64,000 bases of DNA, from the NCBI GenBank assembly GCA_014218235.1, contig CM024766.1:68561207-68625206 (forward strand), written 5' to 3'. This document shows positions 45,431-58,199 of this stretch, one piece after another. A program made the translations under genes and the position numbers. Below the pieces are notes generated by a model that was not told the DNA's origin, did no database searches, and was given only the letters and a program-made list of their open reading frames with translations. Within the stretch, counting starts at the first letter, position 1. Every line of letters starts with the position of its first letter. This stretch comes from Colocasia esculenta. Its lineage: Eukaryota > Streptophyta > Magnoliopsida > Alismatales > Araceae.

Positions 45431-46163
45431 AAGAGCTCAAAATGTACCATGGCGTCAGGGATGCCTTAATGCTGTCATAGAAGCTGACCTACCCGAGGAA
45501 CGGGGTATGGTTGAAGGTACCATTTCCATACACTCTCAACCTACATTTGTGCTTATTGATACTGAAGCTGCATATTCATTTATTTCCACCACATTTGCTG
45601 CAACTCTACTTGTCAAATCTGTACCCTTGAAATCCATGATCACTGTAGCTTCTCCACTAGGCTCGGAATCTGAACTCACCCACTACTTGCCAAAATGTGA
45701 AACCATAATTGGAGGACACAATCTCCTTGCCGACCTTATCTGTTTAGACATGAAGGGTTATGATGCCATTTTGGGGGTTGATTGGCTAATTGAATATGAT
45801 GCCGATGTAAACTGTCACCATAGGAGGGTCACCTTCAAAAGACCAAACCTTCCAACTCTATCACTACTTGGCACCCGTTATCATAAACACCCTATCTTGA
45901 TATCATCTCTTAAGGCTTCTAAGCTGATCAACCAAGGTTGTGATGCTTTCCTAGTTTCAGTCTTGGCAACTAAAAAGAAGAAACCAACATTAGAAGACAT
46001 TCTCATAGCCAAGGACTATCCTGATGTATTTCCAGAGGAATTACCTGGTATACCACCTAAGCGGGAGGTAAACTTCACCATTGAGTTACTCCCTGGGGCA
46101 GCCCCTGTTTCAAAAGCTCCGTATCGCATGTCCCCTATTGAATTGCAGGAGTTGAAGAGATAG
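45431..46163 (+). pseudogene. Element D protease and RT lead-in
   Basis: In frame with gag. The protease has LIDTEAAYSFIS at 45552-45587, where the third active-site residue is Glu rather than Gly, and AILGVDWLIEYDADVNC near 45770. VFPEELPGIPPKREV and APVSKAPYRMSP lead into RT. A stop at 46161-46163 ends the frame, which resumes at once. Confidence 0.85.
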
Positions 46164-47459
46164 ATCCAAGAATTGCTGGATCAGGGTTTTATCAGGCCTA
46201 GCACATCCCCGTGGGGAGCGCCAGTGCTATTTGTCAGGAAGAAGGACGGGACAATGAGGCTATGCATTGATTACTATCAGTTAAACCAGTTGACAATAAA
46301 GAATAAGTATCCAGTGCCCCGCATCGATGAGTTGTTTGACCAAATCTCCAGTACACAATATTTCTCCAAGATAGATCTAAGATCAGGCTACCATCAACTG
46401 AGAATAAATGAAGAGGATATTCACAAGTCTGCATTTCGGAGTAGATATGGTCACTATGAGTTCATGGTCATGCCGTTTGGTTTAACAAATGCTTCAGCAT
46501 CTTTCATGCAACTTATGAACAATATTTATAGGCCATACTTGGACCAGTTTGTAGTGGTGTTCATTGATGACATCATTATTTACTCCAAGTCCAAAGAATA
46601 ACATGAAGAACACTTAAAGGTTGCTTTGCAAGTGCTCAGAGATAATCAACTCTATGCTAAACTTAGTAAGAGTGAATTCTGGATGGAGGAAGTATCTTTC
46701 CTTGGTCACATCATATCCAAGGAGGGAATCTCTATAGATCCATCTAAGGTGGAGGTAGTAAAGAACTAGACAAGGCCGACAACGGTGTCGAAGATTAGAA
46801 GCTTTCTGGTTTAGCCAGTTATTATCATCACTTCATTAAAGATTTCTCAAAGATAGCTATACCATTGACCAGGCTTACCAGGAAGGAGAATCCATTTGCA
46901 TGGACTGATGAATGTGAAGAAAGTTTCAGGGCATTGAATGTGCACCTTACCTCAGCACCTATACTGACACTGCCAGTTGCTGGGGGTAGTTTTGAAGTAT
47001 ACACCGATGCATCCGGGATCGGCCTAGGTTGTGTACTAATGCAAAATGGGAAAGTTATATGCTATGCGTCCAGACAATTGAAGAAGCACGAGGACAATTA
47101 TCCTTCTGGAGCTAGCTGCTGTAGTCTTCGCCTTGAAGATATGGCGTCATTATCTATATGGTGAGAAATTCATTGTGTTTTCTGATCATAAAAGCTTGGT
47201 ATCTGTTTTCTCAGCAGGACTTGAATATGAGACAGCGGAGGCGATTGGAGTATCTCAAAGACTTCGACTTCACGATCCAATATCATCTAGGAAAAGCAAA
47301 TGTTGTGGCAGATGCTCTAAGTAGAAAGCCAATGATCACATTGTCAAGTTTAATGGTGGGCGAATGGAAGTTATTAGAAGACTTTGCCAAGTTAAATATT
47401 GATGCGGACATCAAAGAGAAGGGATGCCTTGTTGCTAGTGTTAGAGCACAACTACACTA
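46164..47459 (+). pseudogene. Element D RT and RNase H
   Basis: RT motifs: [47 protein letters not shown] and the catalytic [10 protein letters not shown] (FIDD at 46560-46571, intact). There is a stop at 46599-46601. [16 protein letters not shown] and a frame change near 46800 precede [10 protein letters not shown]. RNase H and the tether follow ([34 protein letters not shown]) with two more frame changes near 47120-47200. Broken but clearly recognisable. Confidence 0.88.
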
Positions 47460-48930
47460 TTGGAGGACATCATAACACTCCAAGACAATGACCATGTACT
47501 TGTGGAGATTAAGGCTAATCGAGACCAGAGGCCGGATTTCTCTTTAACTGAAGATGAAAGACTATTGTTCCGGGATCGAGTCTGTGTACCCGACCATGCG
47601 GAGACAAAGAAAATGATTATGGATGAGGCTCACAAGACCAGGTATACCATTCATCCAGGAACTACCAAAATGTATCAGGATCTAAAAAGAAGCTTTTGGT
47701 GGCCAAATATGAAGAGGGAGGTGGGGGAATATGTCGCCTGATGCTTAACATGTCAAAAGGTCAAGGCGGAACACTTACGACCCGCAGGTAAACTCAAACC
47801 CCTAGAAATCCCAGCATGGAAATGGGAAGGTATAGGGATGGACTTTATTTTTGGACTACCAAAATGTAGAGGTGGATTCGACGGTATTTGGGTTATAGTC
47901 GACCGCTTAAGTCGGCTCACTTCTTGCCAGTGAAGAATAAGTGGTCAGTAGATGTTCTGGCTGCATTGTATGTGAAGGAAATAGTCAGATTACATGGAGT
48001 ACCGGTGTCTATCGTGTCTAATAGAGACCCTAGGTTTACATCCCACTTTTGGAAAGGACTGCACTACTCCTTGGGATCTAAACTAAACTTTAGCACGGCT
48101 TTCCATCCACAGACTGATGGTCAGACGGAGAGAACCAACCAGGTGATTGAAGATATGCTTAGAGCTTGTGTCCTAGAGTTCAGAGGTAGCTGGCATGAAC
48201 ACTTACCTCTTGTGGAGTTCGCCTACAATACTAGCTATCAAGCTAGCATTCAAATGGCACCGTTTGAAGCACTTTATGGTAGGAGTTGCCAATCTCCAAT
48301 ATGCTGGTATGAAGTTGGCGAAAACAAATGCTAGGACCAGAGGTGATAAGGGAAACCACGGAGAAGGTAAAGCTTATTAAAGAAAGAATGGCAGTGGCAC
48401 AACAAAGACAAAAGGCATATGCAGATAATAGAAGAAGAGACCTGGACTTTCAGGTGGGTGATCATGTATTTTTGAAAGTGTCTCCAGGCCGTGGGATCAG
48501 GCGTTTTGGTATTAAAGGCAAGTTGTCACCAAGGTTCGTCGGGCCTTTCGAAATCCTTGAAAGAGTCAGCGAGGTGGCATATCATCTGGATTTACCACCA
48601 CAAATGGATGGAACACACAATGTGTTCCACATATCCATGTTGAAAAAGTATGTACGAGATCCATAGCATGCCATAGAATATGAACTCTTGGAATTCAACA
48701 AAGACGGAACATATCAAGAGAAGCCAGTTAAGATCGTGGACCGGGAATTGCACCAACTAAGGAACAAGGTCATCCCACTGGTAAGGGTTAGATGGAATCA
48801 ACGCATGGATGAAGACGACACGTGGGAAACCGAGGAAGCAATGCGCAAAAGATACCCGGAGCTATTCACAAGTACACCTCACTTGTATAATAACTTTCTA
48901 TACATGAATTTGGGGACCAAATTCTCTTAA
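47460..48930 (+). pseudogene. Element D integrase and chromodomain
   Basis: Zinc finger: [20 protein letters not shown], then [11 protein letters not shown] after a stop at 47739. Core: [15 protein letters not shown], a frame change near 47900, VSNRDPRFTSHFWK and [16 protein letters not shown] frame change near 48320 leads to GDHVFLKVSPGRGIRRFG and GPFEILERVSEVAYHLDLP. After a stop at 48664 comes a chromodomain with VRVRWNQRMDEDDTWETEE and RYPELF. The position and form of this C-terminal domain place D among Tekay-type chromoviruses. Confidence 0.88.
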
Positions 48931-48939
48931 AGTGGGAGA
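48927..48939 (+). other. Element D polypurine tract
   Basis: TTAAAGTGGGAGA directly precedes the TGGTATAGCACC start of the 3' LTR. Confidence 0.8.
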
Positions 48940-51900
48940 TGGTATAGCACCTCGGAAATTTTAATTACATAAAAATTCAAATAAATAGAAATAAATAATT
49001 TCCATAATATCAGAGTATTTAAAACATACGTATCATTATCGTATGTTCTAAAACACGTCAGAAAATTCCGTAAAAATTATAAATCAACCCCACACATTAT
49101 TCCTAAGTGTTCCAAAAAGAAATTCGTGCGACAAAAAATCTAATTAACCAAGTGTACATCACATGGTGACTGATTATCCAAATAAGGAAACAAGTCGAAA
49201 AACCGTTAACATGGAAATACGACGCAATTATAAATTAAATAAAAATGTTGGAGAGACTTCCAACATTATATATTAATGACCCAATATCATAATTGGGCCA
49301 ATGGACAACATTTGGCCCAAAAATCAAATGAAGGAAGAAAATGCATGGAAATTCGTAGCTTAAATAAGCTGAAATTAGAAAGAGGCAATTAGAGTTGAAT
49401 TGGGATGAGAACATGCATTCTTGGCAACCCAAATTCATGCCTAGACATCCTTTGGGTTTGCTTGATGGCCAAGGCACTCCAATGGAGGAAGAAATCCTCA
49501 AATTAGGAAAGTAACAAGCCAAAACCGCAACCATAGTTTCCTTGTCATAATAGGACTCCTAAACACCATGGTTTCTTAAATACTCTCCATTAAACCCTAG
49601 GGATGAGTTTTACAACTTGTTGGGGTCGTGTGGAGGAGTGCTGGGTGGCTAGGGAGCTATGAATCGACCACAAGAAGGACATCTTCCCCAGTTCGTCTAC
49701 TACGACCTGTGCAAACCGTCCCCTTGGAGTCGAGCAAAGGTAGGTAAAAGCTAAATCCCATTGTGCAAGGCTTATACCCCTGGAAATAGGGTCAAGTCTA
49801 CATTCTAACCCAAGTGGAATGCCCAATTTCCATGTAGTATACACGGAGTATTAGGCGTTCTGCAAATAGTGGTCTGAACAAGGAATTTCTGAAGAATGAG
49901 ACTTCATCAACCCAGAATGTAGATTTTCTTGGGCCAAACCTTAACATATCTTATACCAATGTGTAGAGCATCACGTTAACTTTCGTTTCTCACCTATTTC
50001 ATTGAATTCCAATGAGTACATGTAGAGTTATAGGCATTTTGCCAAAGTCGCGCATGTCTGAGACTTTTTACGTTCGTGTCAATTTATCATGGATCTTGAG
50101 GTCATTTAAAATTATTTAAAAATCATGCTTCGCACCTATTCCATGTTCCCTACAACTTTCATGTTGAGACTTTTGTCCAAAAATCCCTAGTTTAGGAGAT
50201 ATAAGCATTGCATGAGTCGCACCCTTGTGTTCCTGCATTTTGGACGTTTTCGGTATGCTCCTTGATATGCGTCCAGTCCCGAGGACGCATTTCAAGCATC
50301 TGGTATCGCAACGCTCGTGGGCGACGCGATCCTCTGAAAGGCGTCCGCACATCCTGATGCGTTTCAAGCGTTGACAGGTCAACGCCTGCATGGGTCTTCG
50401 CGCTCGCCTGGGAGTCAACGCCGCTCTGAATCGTGGCGGCCAGCCACGACGCATTTCATGCCTTTTTCCCACTCAAGCTTTATTAAATGAATTTCCTTGA
50501 ACGCGTCTATGTCCCCCGACGTGTTTCAAGCATGAAGGCGGCCACCAGTATGGACGCGATTTTGGCTTTTCCCTGTTTCGCTGGTTTTCACTGTACACTG
50601 TGTTTTAAAGTGCGTCCACTGTGTTAGACACATATTTACAATCTTACCCGAGGTTTGTTTAACATGGTAGCTAGTGTGTATTTTGCATCTCTTGGGTCTG
50701 ATCATTATATGATGTCTGTTTAATGGCTTAAAAGTATTTAACCCATTTAAAAGTTATAATTACGTGAATATTATTCTAATTGCTTTCTTAATGACGTGAT
50801 CATTTATGAAACTTGTGATTCGCTCTTGTTACTATTCTAGCTTGATTAAAATGATGATCATTCACTTAAAATCTTGCAAACCCATGTGTAGTTAAATGCA
50901 TTGTTCATTGCATGTCATCATGTTAAGTGCTTTCCGCGAGTTTGAAACTGATGGATTGTGGATTGAGATGCGTACATCACTACACCCTTGCACATCTAGG
51001 CAGCCCTTTCTTGGAGATTTGGAAGCTCTCTATCGGTCATTCCGAATCGATAAGACTAGCGACCTTTTCTCTAAGACCTCCGTAAATCTCCGCTCTCCGT
51101 GGATTCCCACATGGAGGCCGAGTTGGTTGCACCATTGAAGTTCCCTGAAGATAGCTTGCACTTCCTCTCTCTCATCTTGTTCTCGTGAGTGTGATTTACA
51201 ATCTAGACTAAAGCCATTAATGTAAAGATTGAATTAAAGTATAAATCATACCGTTATGCTGCCAAATTTATCTCTTGACCATTGTTCTCATGAAATCATG
51301 TTCAATTTACTCATTACTTGTTCTCTTCATCATCATGAACATGACATTACATATGCTTACATCTTGAAACTCTCATTGGCCATTATTAATGACTGTGGGT
51401 ATCTAGATTTAAATTTAAGTGAGATGCTGACCAGGCACGGCGAGTGTCCAAGGGCTCCAGTCTAGCCCCAATGACGGAGAGTCATAAATATACTGTTAAC
51501 CATGGGATATAATGATTACTGGCGTTACATCTGCAATGGGAGTCGTGCGTGCGTGTTGAATGATAGATATAATAACCACATACACGTGTCCTAGTGTACA
51601 TTCTTGATGGATCTTTTCTTGGTGTACATTAGTGTCTACGTGCCTAATTAGTGTTACATGATCGTGCTCGTGTGTTCTTGCTTGCTTGCGTGATATGGTC
51701 ATCCTGCATTTAATGCAATTAGTGATATCTCGCATTCTTGAAAGCTTTTAACATCAAGTGAAACCTTGCGTGCTTGTACAAAGTGAAATATTGCTAGTTC
51801 TATCTTGTTATATCCTTCTAGATCTGGTTCTATCATGATCACTCTATCTAGCTTGTTCATGTATCATGTTTTAATGAGTTTTATTCGTACATGCATATCA

Positions 51901-52390
51901 TGACATTCATCGTGCTTACCTAGTTCTAAATTGTTAATCACTTATATCATTTCCTGCACATTGAGATATAAATCCTACTGGGCTAGTTTGCTCATTCCCT
52001 ACTTTTAACCATTCTAGGTGACTATGACATTCAAGAGGAAGAGCAAGTCGAGGATGGGAATGCATCCGAGTGATGAGCGTTCCAAATATGAGTCTATCTA
52101 TAGTTAGTTTATTTTGAGTGTTAGAACGTGCAGTAGGAAGTGAGGAATAAAATGTACTTTTCTTTTTATTGAGTCTTAGTCCTGTAATAGTTTTCATTTG
52201 GAATACAATGAGTTGAGATTTGAATACAAGATTAGTTGAGTTCAATATTTGGGCCCTATGATGATGTATGTTGTTATACATTTAGTGCGTGCTAACTACA
52301 GACTTATTTGCCGACTGTTCACGTCTCGGGATATCGACTAGAATTATTCTGCGTTATTAATATCCGCTGCGTAATTCTCAGGACGTGACA
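48940..52390 (+). repeat. Element D 3' LTR
   Basis: 3451 bp, TGGTATAGCACCTCGG to GGACGTGACA, without the S4 insertion (empty site near 50185). It holds the hairpin-type GCGTCCACTGTGTTAGAC near 50612 and no gene. Confidence 0.92.
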
Positions 52391-54686
52391 TATGAAGTTT
52401 CCAAACATATCATAGAATCTCAAATCTAAGTGAAACAAAATATTTAGAAACTAGTTTCTGAGCCTGGCTTCTCTATATTTTACAGCTTCTCCAGGGTAAA
52501 GGTCCATGAATTCTTGAGGAGAAAGACTATGGATTTTCTGAGTAATAAGATTCAGATCTGCCAGAAGAACTTGGGAAGTTTTGAGCAAAGTAGGGAGCCA
52601 ATCTTCAAATTTGTAGGATGGCATCCCATGGACGTCAAGAAAAGCTTTGATGGAAGGAAATTCTTTAAAAAGAGTCATGTGTTGCTCAGAGTGATAAATA
52701 AAAGTATACTAAAAAGGAGGAAGTAAAGAGCAAGGGTTATTTTTTGACTTTGGCCCTACTTGAGATGAAAGTGCCACACTTGGCACAATTTGAGCAAGAG
52801 GATGAGTAGATTTGGTTGAAGAGGGAGTTGAAGATGTAGGGAGAGAGGAGAAAAAGTGAGGAGCTAGGGTGTGAAGAGTTGGTGTTTTTATAGTGTGGGA
52901 CTTGTATGTATATACCATAGGAAATGAAGGAATTGAAGTGATTGGGGGAGAAGGAGGCTGTTCCTCTGGTTGAGAAGTAGAAGGAGGATCAGAAGAAACT
53001 GGGGGAACTGGTTCAGAAGGAATTTGAGGTGTGGGTTCATAGGGAACTCGAGGTGCAGGTTTGGAAGGAGTGGAGGGTAGGGTTGAGGGTTTTGAGGGGG
53101 GGAATACAACAGAACCAGATTTCATCAGCTTCCTCCTCACCCTTCTCTTAACAGTCTTGACCTTGGAGAGTTCTTCCACTTCCATAGATTGATCTTACTA
53201 TTCCACAGATTGCTCTTACTGCCTATCTGGTTCTGCTAAATCTACTCAGAAGGCTACTTCTGCTGAGGTTCCTGATGCTGCTACTATTCAACATCCGATT
53301 CTGGCACTACCACTGACTCCACAACTGGCTAATCTACAGGTTTCTCTAGCTGTGGCTCTGACTGGTTGGGCTGTTGATCTTCAGATTGAGGAACATAAGG
53401 AGTACTGGAGAGCTGCCCTTGCCCTGTTGGCATACCAATTGAAGGAGAAGATCCTTCATCTGTTGAACTTCTTCTAACATAAAATCAAAATTTACATCAA
53501 TCTGATGTATTTGCATCTGAAGTACAATCAGCATCTCCTGTTGCTTCAGGACCACATTCAGTACATCATTAATAGTCTTGCTTGTCTCCCCTTAAGACCT
53601 TGGCAAGGTCTCAACTAGAGGTGGAGAGACATGGTGATACTCTTCATGCATAGAGGGCTCAACTGGTGTAGTACTTGGAATATCTTCTTCTTAAGCCACT
53701 CTTTTGCCTTTCAGATCTCTGAGCACTTGATTAATGGTCTCATCAGGGAGATCATGCTCAAGAGAGGGTCCTGCAGCTTCATCTTGGACAGCCACTTCTC
53801 CTGTTGCTTCTATTCTAACTTCTTCTCTTCTACTTTCTGGAGGCTAAACTTGAGGAATAAAAGAAGAACTATGTACCTCATCCAGAAATCTATCATGAGA
53901 GCAATTTGGTACAGAGTCCTTAGTCCAAAGATTCTGTGCTTTATCTTCCAAGACATAATGACTTCTTCTTAGGGTAGAAAGCCCAATCTTTTCCATTACT
54001 GACACTGAAATTTCTTCTGATAAATCCACTAAGAATCTTCTGAATATAATTGTCAGCAAGGGTCCATAAGGTAGAGATTCATGCCGAAACTTGGACCCTG
54101 CCATCCTTTCCAAGATAAAAGATGGAAGGTTGATTCTATGCCCCTGAATAGCCCAAAATAGAAGGCTGTCATCTCTTGCTGTGATGGAGGAGTGTGTCCC
54201 AGCCCTAGGGGTGATGATGGTGGTGATGATGGCATGGAGGAGACTCTTCTCTGCAGAGAGCTCATTTATAGAAAGCCCTTTCTTCGAGATAGCTCCAAGG
54301 CTATCTATGATTCCTAACTTCTGCTTCTCTAAGGGCACAGACTCTCCTATCTTATGTCCGTTAAAGGGACAATCCAAAATTTCAACTAATAGATCTTCAG
54401 TAATAGAAATCTGTGTACCTTTCACAGAGCCTGTCACCAACCCATCTGCAAAAACTTGGAGGGACACATAGAAAGCCTTCACAACATCCTCAAAAGTTAG
54501 TTCATTAATCTGACAAAGCTTCGACCAACCCATCTCTTCTAAGGTTTCTGCTACCCAATGGAGTCTGCCCCATAACTAAGAGAAATCCACTACCTTTCCT
54601 GGGCAAATCGAGGCCTTTGCAGACATTAGCCTTTGGAATTGCTCCTGGGAGAAAACGTTCCCGTCTAGAGCCCTAGAGAAGGCCAT
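52391..54686 (-). pseudogene. Element Y third ORF, N-terminal and central parts
   Basis: It starts at 54686 (MAFSRALDG). The first 270 residues align with X's third ORF: FEDVVKAFYVSLQ, LLVEILDCPFNGH, LLHAIITTIITPRAG, LPYGPLLTIIFRRF. A hydrophobic-heptad stretch (about 53555-53400), a basic cluster (VKRRVRRKLMK, about 53155-53125) and a Pro/Ser-rich linker (about 53100-52900) follow. A segment with LSPQEFMDLYPGEA (about 52510) matches LSPTDWAKHYPQSA of X. Several stops and frame changes break it. The shared order in two diverged elements argues that it was once a real protein. Confidence 0.75.
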
Positions 54687-55201
54687 CTACATAAAGATAG
54701 AAGAAAATGTTTGAGGGAAATGATCGAGGAGATATGAAATGAGTTTAGAGAAGTCAAATATCCTACCTTTTTTCAGAGAGTTTGAAGGAATCTACAGAAG
54801 CTCGAAGATGGTTCGGTCGGGGTGAAGAGCAGACGCGGGAATCAAAAAGAGGACGAAGGAGTCGGAGACGTTTAGAATGGGGTGATTTGGGAAATAAGAG
54901 GGAAAGGTCCTAATATAGAAAGAAGATGTGTAATGGATCATGGATGAGGGGATGAATGGCTGGATTAAAAGAATAAACCATTATTTTAATTTCTACCCAA
55001 AAAGTTTTGTAACCTTTTTTTTTTGAATTAACATAGACTTCGACTTCACAAACTCCGACTTCAAAGGAGTCGAAAGTCGAAACTCTGACTATGGAGAAGT
55101 CGAATGTTCAGGACTTAGAAAAATTAATGACAGGCAGAGCAAATAGTGTAAACAATTTAATCAGGATTACACATTCCTATTTCTCTTCTTATTGAAGTAA
55201 A
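54687..55201 (-). promoter_or_regulatory. Spacer between Y pol and third ORF, with LTR-type hairpins
   Basis: Bases 55033-55108 contain CGACTTCAAAGGAGTCGAAAG, GACTATGGAGAAGTCGAA and related arms, the same inverted repeat as Y's LTR array. The rest is AT-rich and featureless. A control role for the third ORF is inference. Confidence 0.4.
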
Positions 55202-58199
55202 TCAATCTTCAGGGAGTGGTTTAGTAAATATATCAGCTAATTGATTTTCTGTAGAAACAAATTCAAGTAAAATGTCACCATTACTTACATGGTCACTGAT
55301 GAAATGATGTCTGACCTTAATGTGCTTGGTTCTTGAGTGTTGGATTGGATTTTTGGTCAGATTGATTGCGCTTGTATTATCACATAGCATTGGAATTTCA
55401 TGTAGTGTATAACCATAATCTTCTAGTTGATGTTTGATCCACAACAGTTAAGTACAACAACTCCCAGCTGCAATGTATTCTGCTTCTATTGTGGACAAAG
55501 CTACTGAGTTTAGTTTTCTGGAAGACCAAGAAATTAGACATCCTGCAAGAAATTGACAAGTACCACTGGTGCTTTTTCTATTTATTTTGCATCCAGCCTA
55601 GTCAGCATCACTATATTCGAGCAATTTAAATTTAGAACATCTGGGATACCATAAGCCCAATTTAATTGTGTTCATAAGATATCTAAAAATTCTTTTAACA
55701 ACATTAACATGAGATTCTTTAGGATCAGCTTGAAATCTGGCACACAAGCATACATTGACCTAATCAGGCCTCTATAAATCTTTTGATCAACTTTCTTACC
55801 AATTGGATCACTATCTAACTTAATTTATGAGCTCATGAGTGTTCCTAAGGGCTTACACTTATCAAAACCATATTTAGAAAGCAAATCTGAAATGTACTTG
55901 GTTTGACAAATGTGAGTGTCTTCCTTGGTCACTTGATCTGTAACCCAAGAAAGTAATTAAGCTCACCCATCATACTTATTTCAAATTCACTTTGCATAAG
56001 ATTTTCAAAGAATTTACAAAGTGATTCATTTGTAGAACCAAAAAAACTGTCATCAACATATATTTGTACAATCAGAATCCCTTCTGAAAATTTCTTAATA
56101 AATAGGGTGCTATCTACTTTACCTCTTGAGAAATCATTTGATATAAGATAAACACATAGTCTTTCATACCAAGCCCTTGGAGCTTGTTTCAAACCATATA
56201 GTATTTTCTTTAAACGGAAAATATGATTTGAATATTTAGTATCTTCAAAACCAGGTGGTTGCTCAAAATAAACTTCTTCTTTTATGAAACCATTCAGAAA
56301 AGCACTTTTGGCATCCATCTGAAATAAATTTATATTAAGAGAACATGTATAAGCTAATAAAATTTTGATTGCCTCTAATCTAGCAACTGGAGCATATGTT
56401 CCATCGAAATCAATGCTTTCCTCTTGGGAATATCCTTGTGCTACTAGTCTAGTCTTGTTCCTTGTGATCACTCCTGATTCATCCATTTTGTTTCTGAAGA
56501 CCCATCTGGTCCCAATAACTGGATGGTCAAAAGGTCTAGGCACAAGAGTCCAAACCTGGCTGCGTTGGAATTGGTTAAGTTCCTCTTGCATAGCTAGGAT
56601 CCAAGATTCATCTGTCAGTGCATCATTGATTGTCCTAGGCTCAATCTGAGAAACAAATGCAGTGTAATCACAGGGAATATTCATACCTCTTGTTCTTACC
56701 TTGTCTTGAGGATCACCTATAATATTTTCTCTTGGATGTTCTCTGTGACACCTTAATTCTCTAGGTAGTCCTTCATGTGCTTCTTCTTGTTGCTGAAGTG
56801 GATCTTCCTTGTCTTCCTCTTTTTCTTCAAGAGAAGTCTGTTCTAGATCCCTGCATAATTCTTCAACATCTTTTTCTTCTTCTATTTTCTTAGTAAAAGG
56901 GTTAATTTCATCAAACAAAACATGAACTAAATGTTCTATAGTTAAAGTTCTTCTGTTGAATACTTTGTATCCTCTAGGTTTTGAAATATATCTTAGTAGA
57001 AAGTCTTCATCACTTTTAGCATCTAATTTTCCTAAATTATCTTTATTATTATTCAAAATGAAACACTTACAACCAAAGGGTCGAAGGTGACTGATGTTTG
57101 GCCTTTTCTCCTTGTATAGCTCATAAGGTGTCTTCTTCAGAATTGGTTTGATCATGCACCTGTTGATGATGTAGCAGGCTGTGTTGACTGCCTTTGCCCA
57201 GAAGTATCTTGGTAAATTATATTCTGTTAGCATTGTTCTGGACATATCCAACAATGTTCTATTTTTTCATTCTACTACTCCATTTTGTTGAGGTGTTCTT
57301 GGTGTAGAGAAGTTATGTTCTATGCCATTTTCTTCATAGAATCTGACAAACTCTTCATTCTCGAATCCTCCACCATGATCAGATCTAATACTAATTATCT
57401 GATATTTCTGGTTCTTCTGTACTAGTTTGCTGAATTTTAGAAAAGCTGAAAAAATTTCTAATTTGACTTCTAAAAATGATACCCAAGTATACCGTGAATA
57501 ATCATCCACAATTACATAGCCATATATCTTTCCTCCAAGACTTACTGTTCTTATAGGTCCAAACAAATCCATGTGAATAAGTTCCAATGGTTTGAAGGTT
57601 GTCACTAATGTCTTGGACTGAAATGATGTTTTTGTTTGCTTTCCTTTTGCACAAACTGTACATATTCCAGATTTCTTCATTTTTAGCTTTGGAAGACCTT
57701 CAACTAGATTATGTTTGATTAATTTCTTGATCACAGAAGTGCTTGCATGTTTTAGTCTTCTATGCCATAAATCATTCTCTTCATTTTTAGTAGTTGCAAG
57801 GAACAAATCTACTTTTTTCAATTCTATCAGTTGTAAGGTATACAAATTCTTAACTCTTTGAGCTTCAAAGACTGTTTTTCCATCTTTTTGAATAATGCAT
57901 TTGTCATTCTGAAACTTTTCCAAGTGACCTTTGTCACAAAGTTGATTGATACTAATGAGATTGTGCTTTAATCCTTCAACATACATAACATGTTCTATTA
58001 AATCCTTTTCGTTTGTTCTTACTGTTCCACAACCTAACACTTTTCCTTTTCCATTATCACCATAAGTGACTTGACCAATTTCATTTCTGAAACTTGTAAA
58101 TAATTTTCTGTCACATGTCATATGCCACGAGCACCCATTGTCCAAATACCATTTGGATACTCTCAGGCGTCCCTGCAAACAGAATTAAGTTGAGATTTT
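55202..58199 (-). pseudogene. Element Y pol
   Basis: Protease remnant (WYLDNGCSWHM), LWHRRLKHAS, integrase (MDLFGPI, SDHGGGFENE, a stop at 57267 next to the catalytic Glu segment), GKLDAKSDEDFLL, RT (NKTRLVAQGYSQEESIDFDGTYAPV) with an intact YVDD at about 56049-56060. A frame break at 55929, a deletion of a few dozen bases near 55755 compared with X, and RNase H ([28 protein letters not shown]) follow. It is more decayed than X's pol. Confidence 0.88.

Larger units (their letters stand above)
37640..52390 (+). mobile_element. Element D: Tekay-type Ty3/gypsy chromovirus, plus strand
   Basis: A 5' LTR (37640-44245, enlarged by S4), PBS, gag-pro-RT-RNase H-integrase-chromodomain, PPT and a 3' LTR (48940-52390) are all in order. 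The first roughly 18 bases of the 5' LTR are missing compared with the 3' LTR, and no TSD is visible. It is the only large element here on the plus strand and lies inside Y's third ORF. The polyprotein has at least six stops and four frame changes. Confidence 0.92.
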
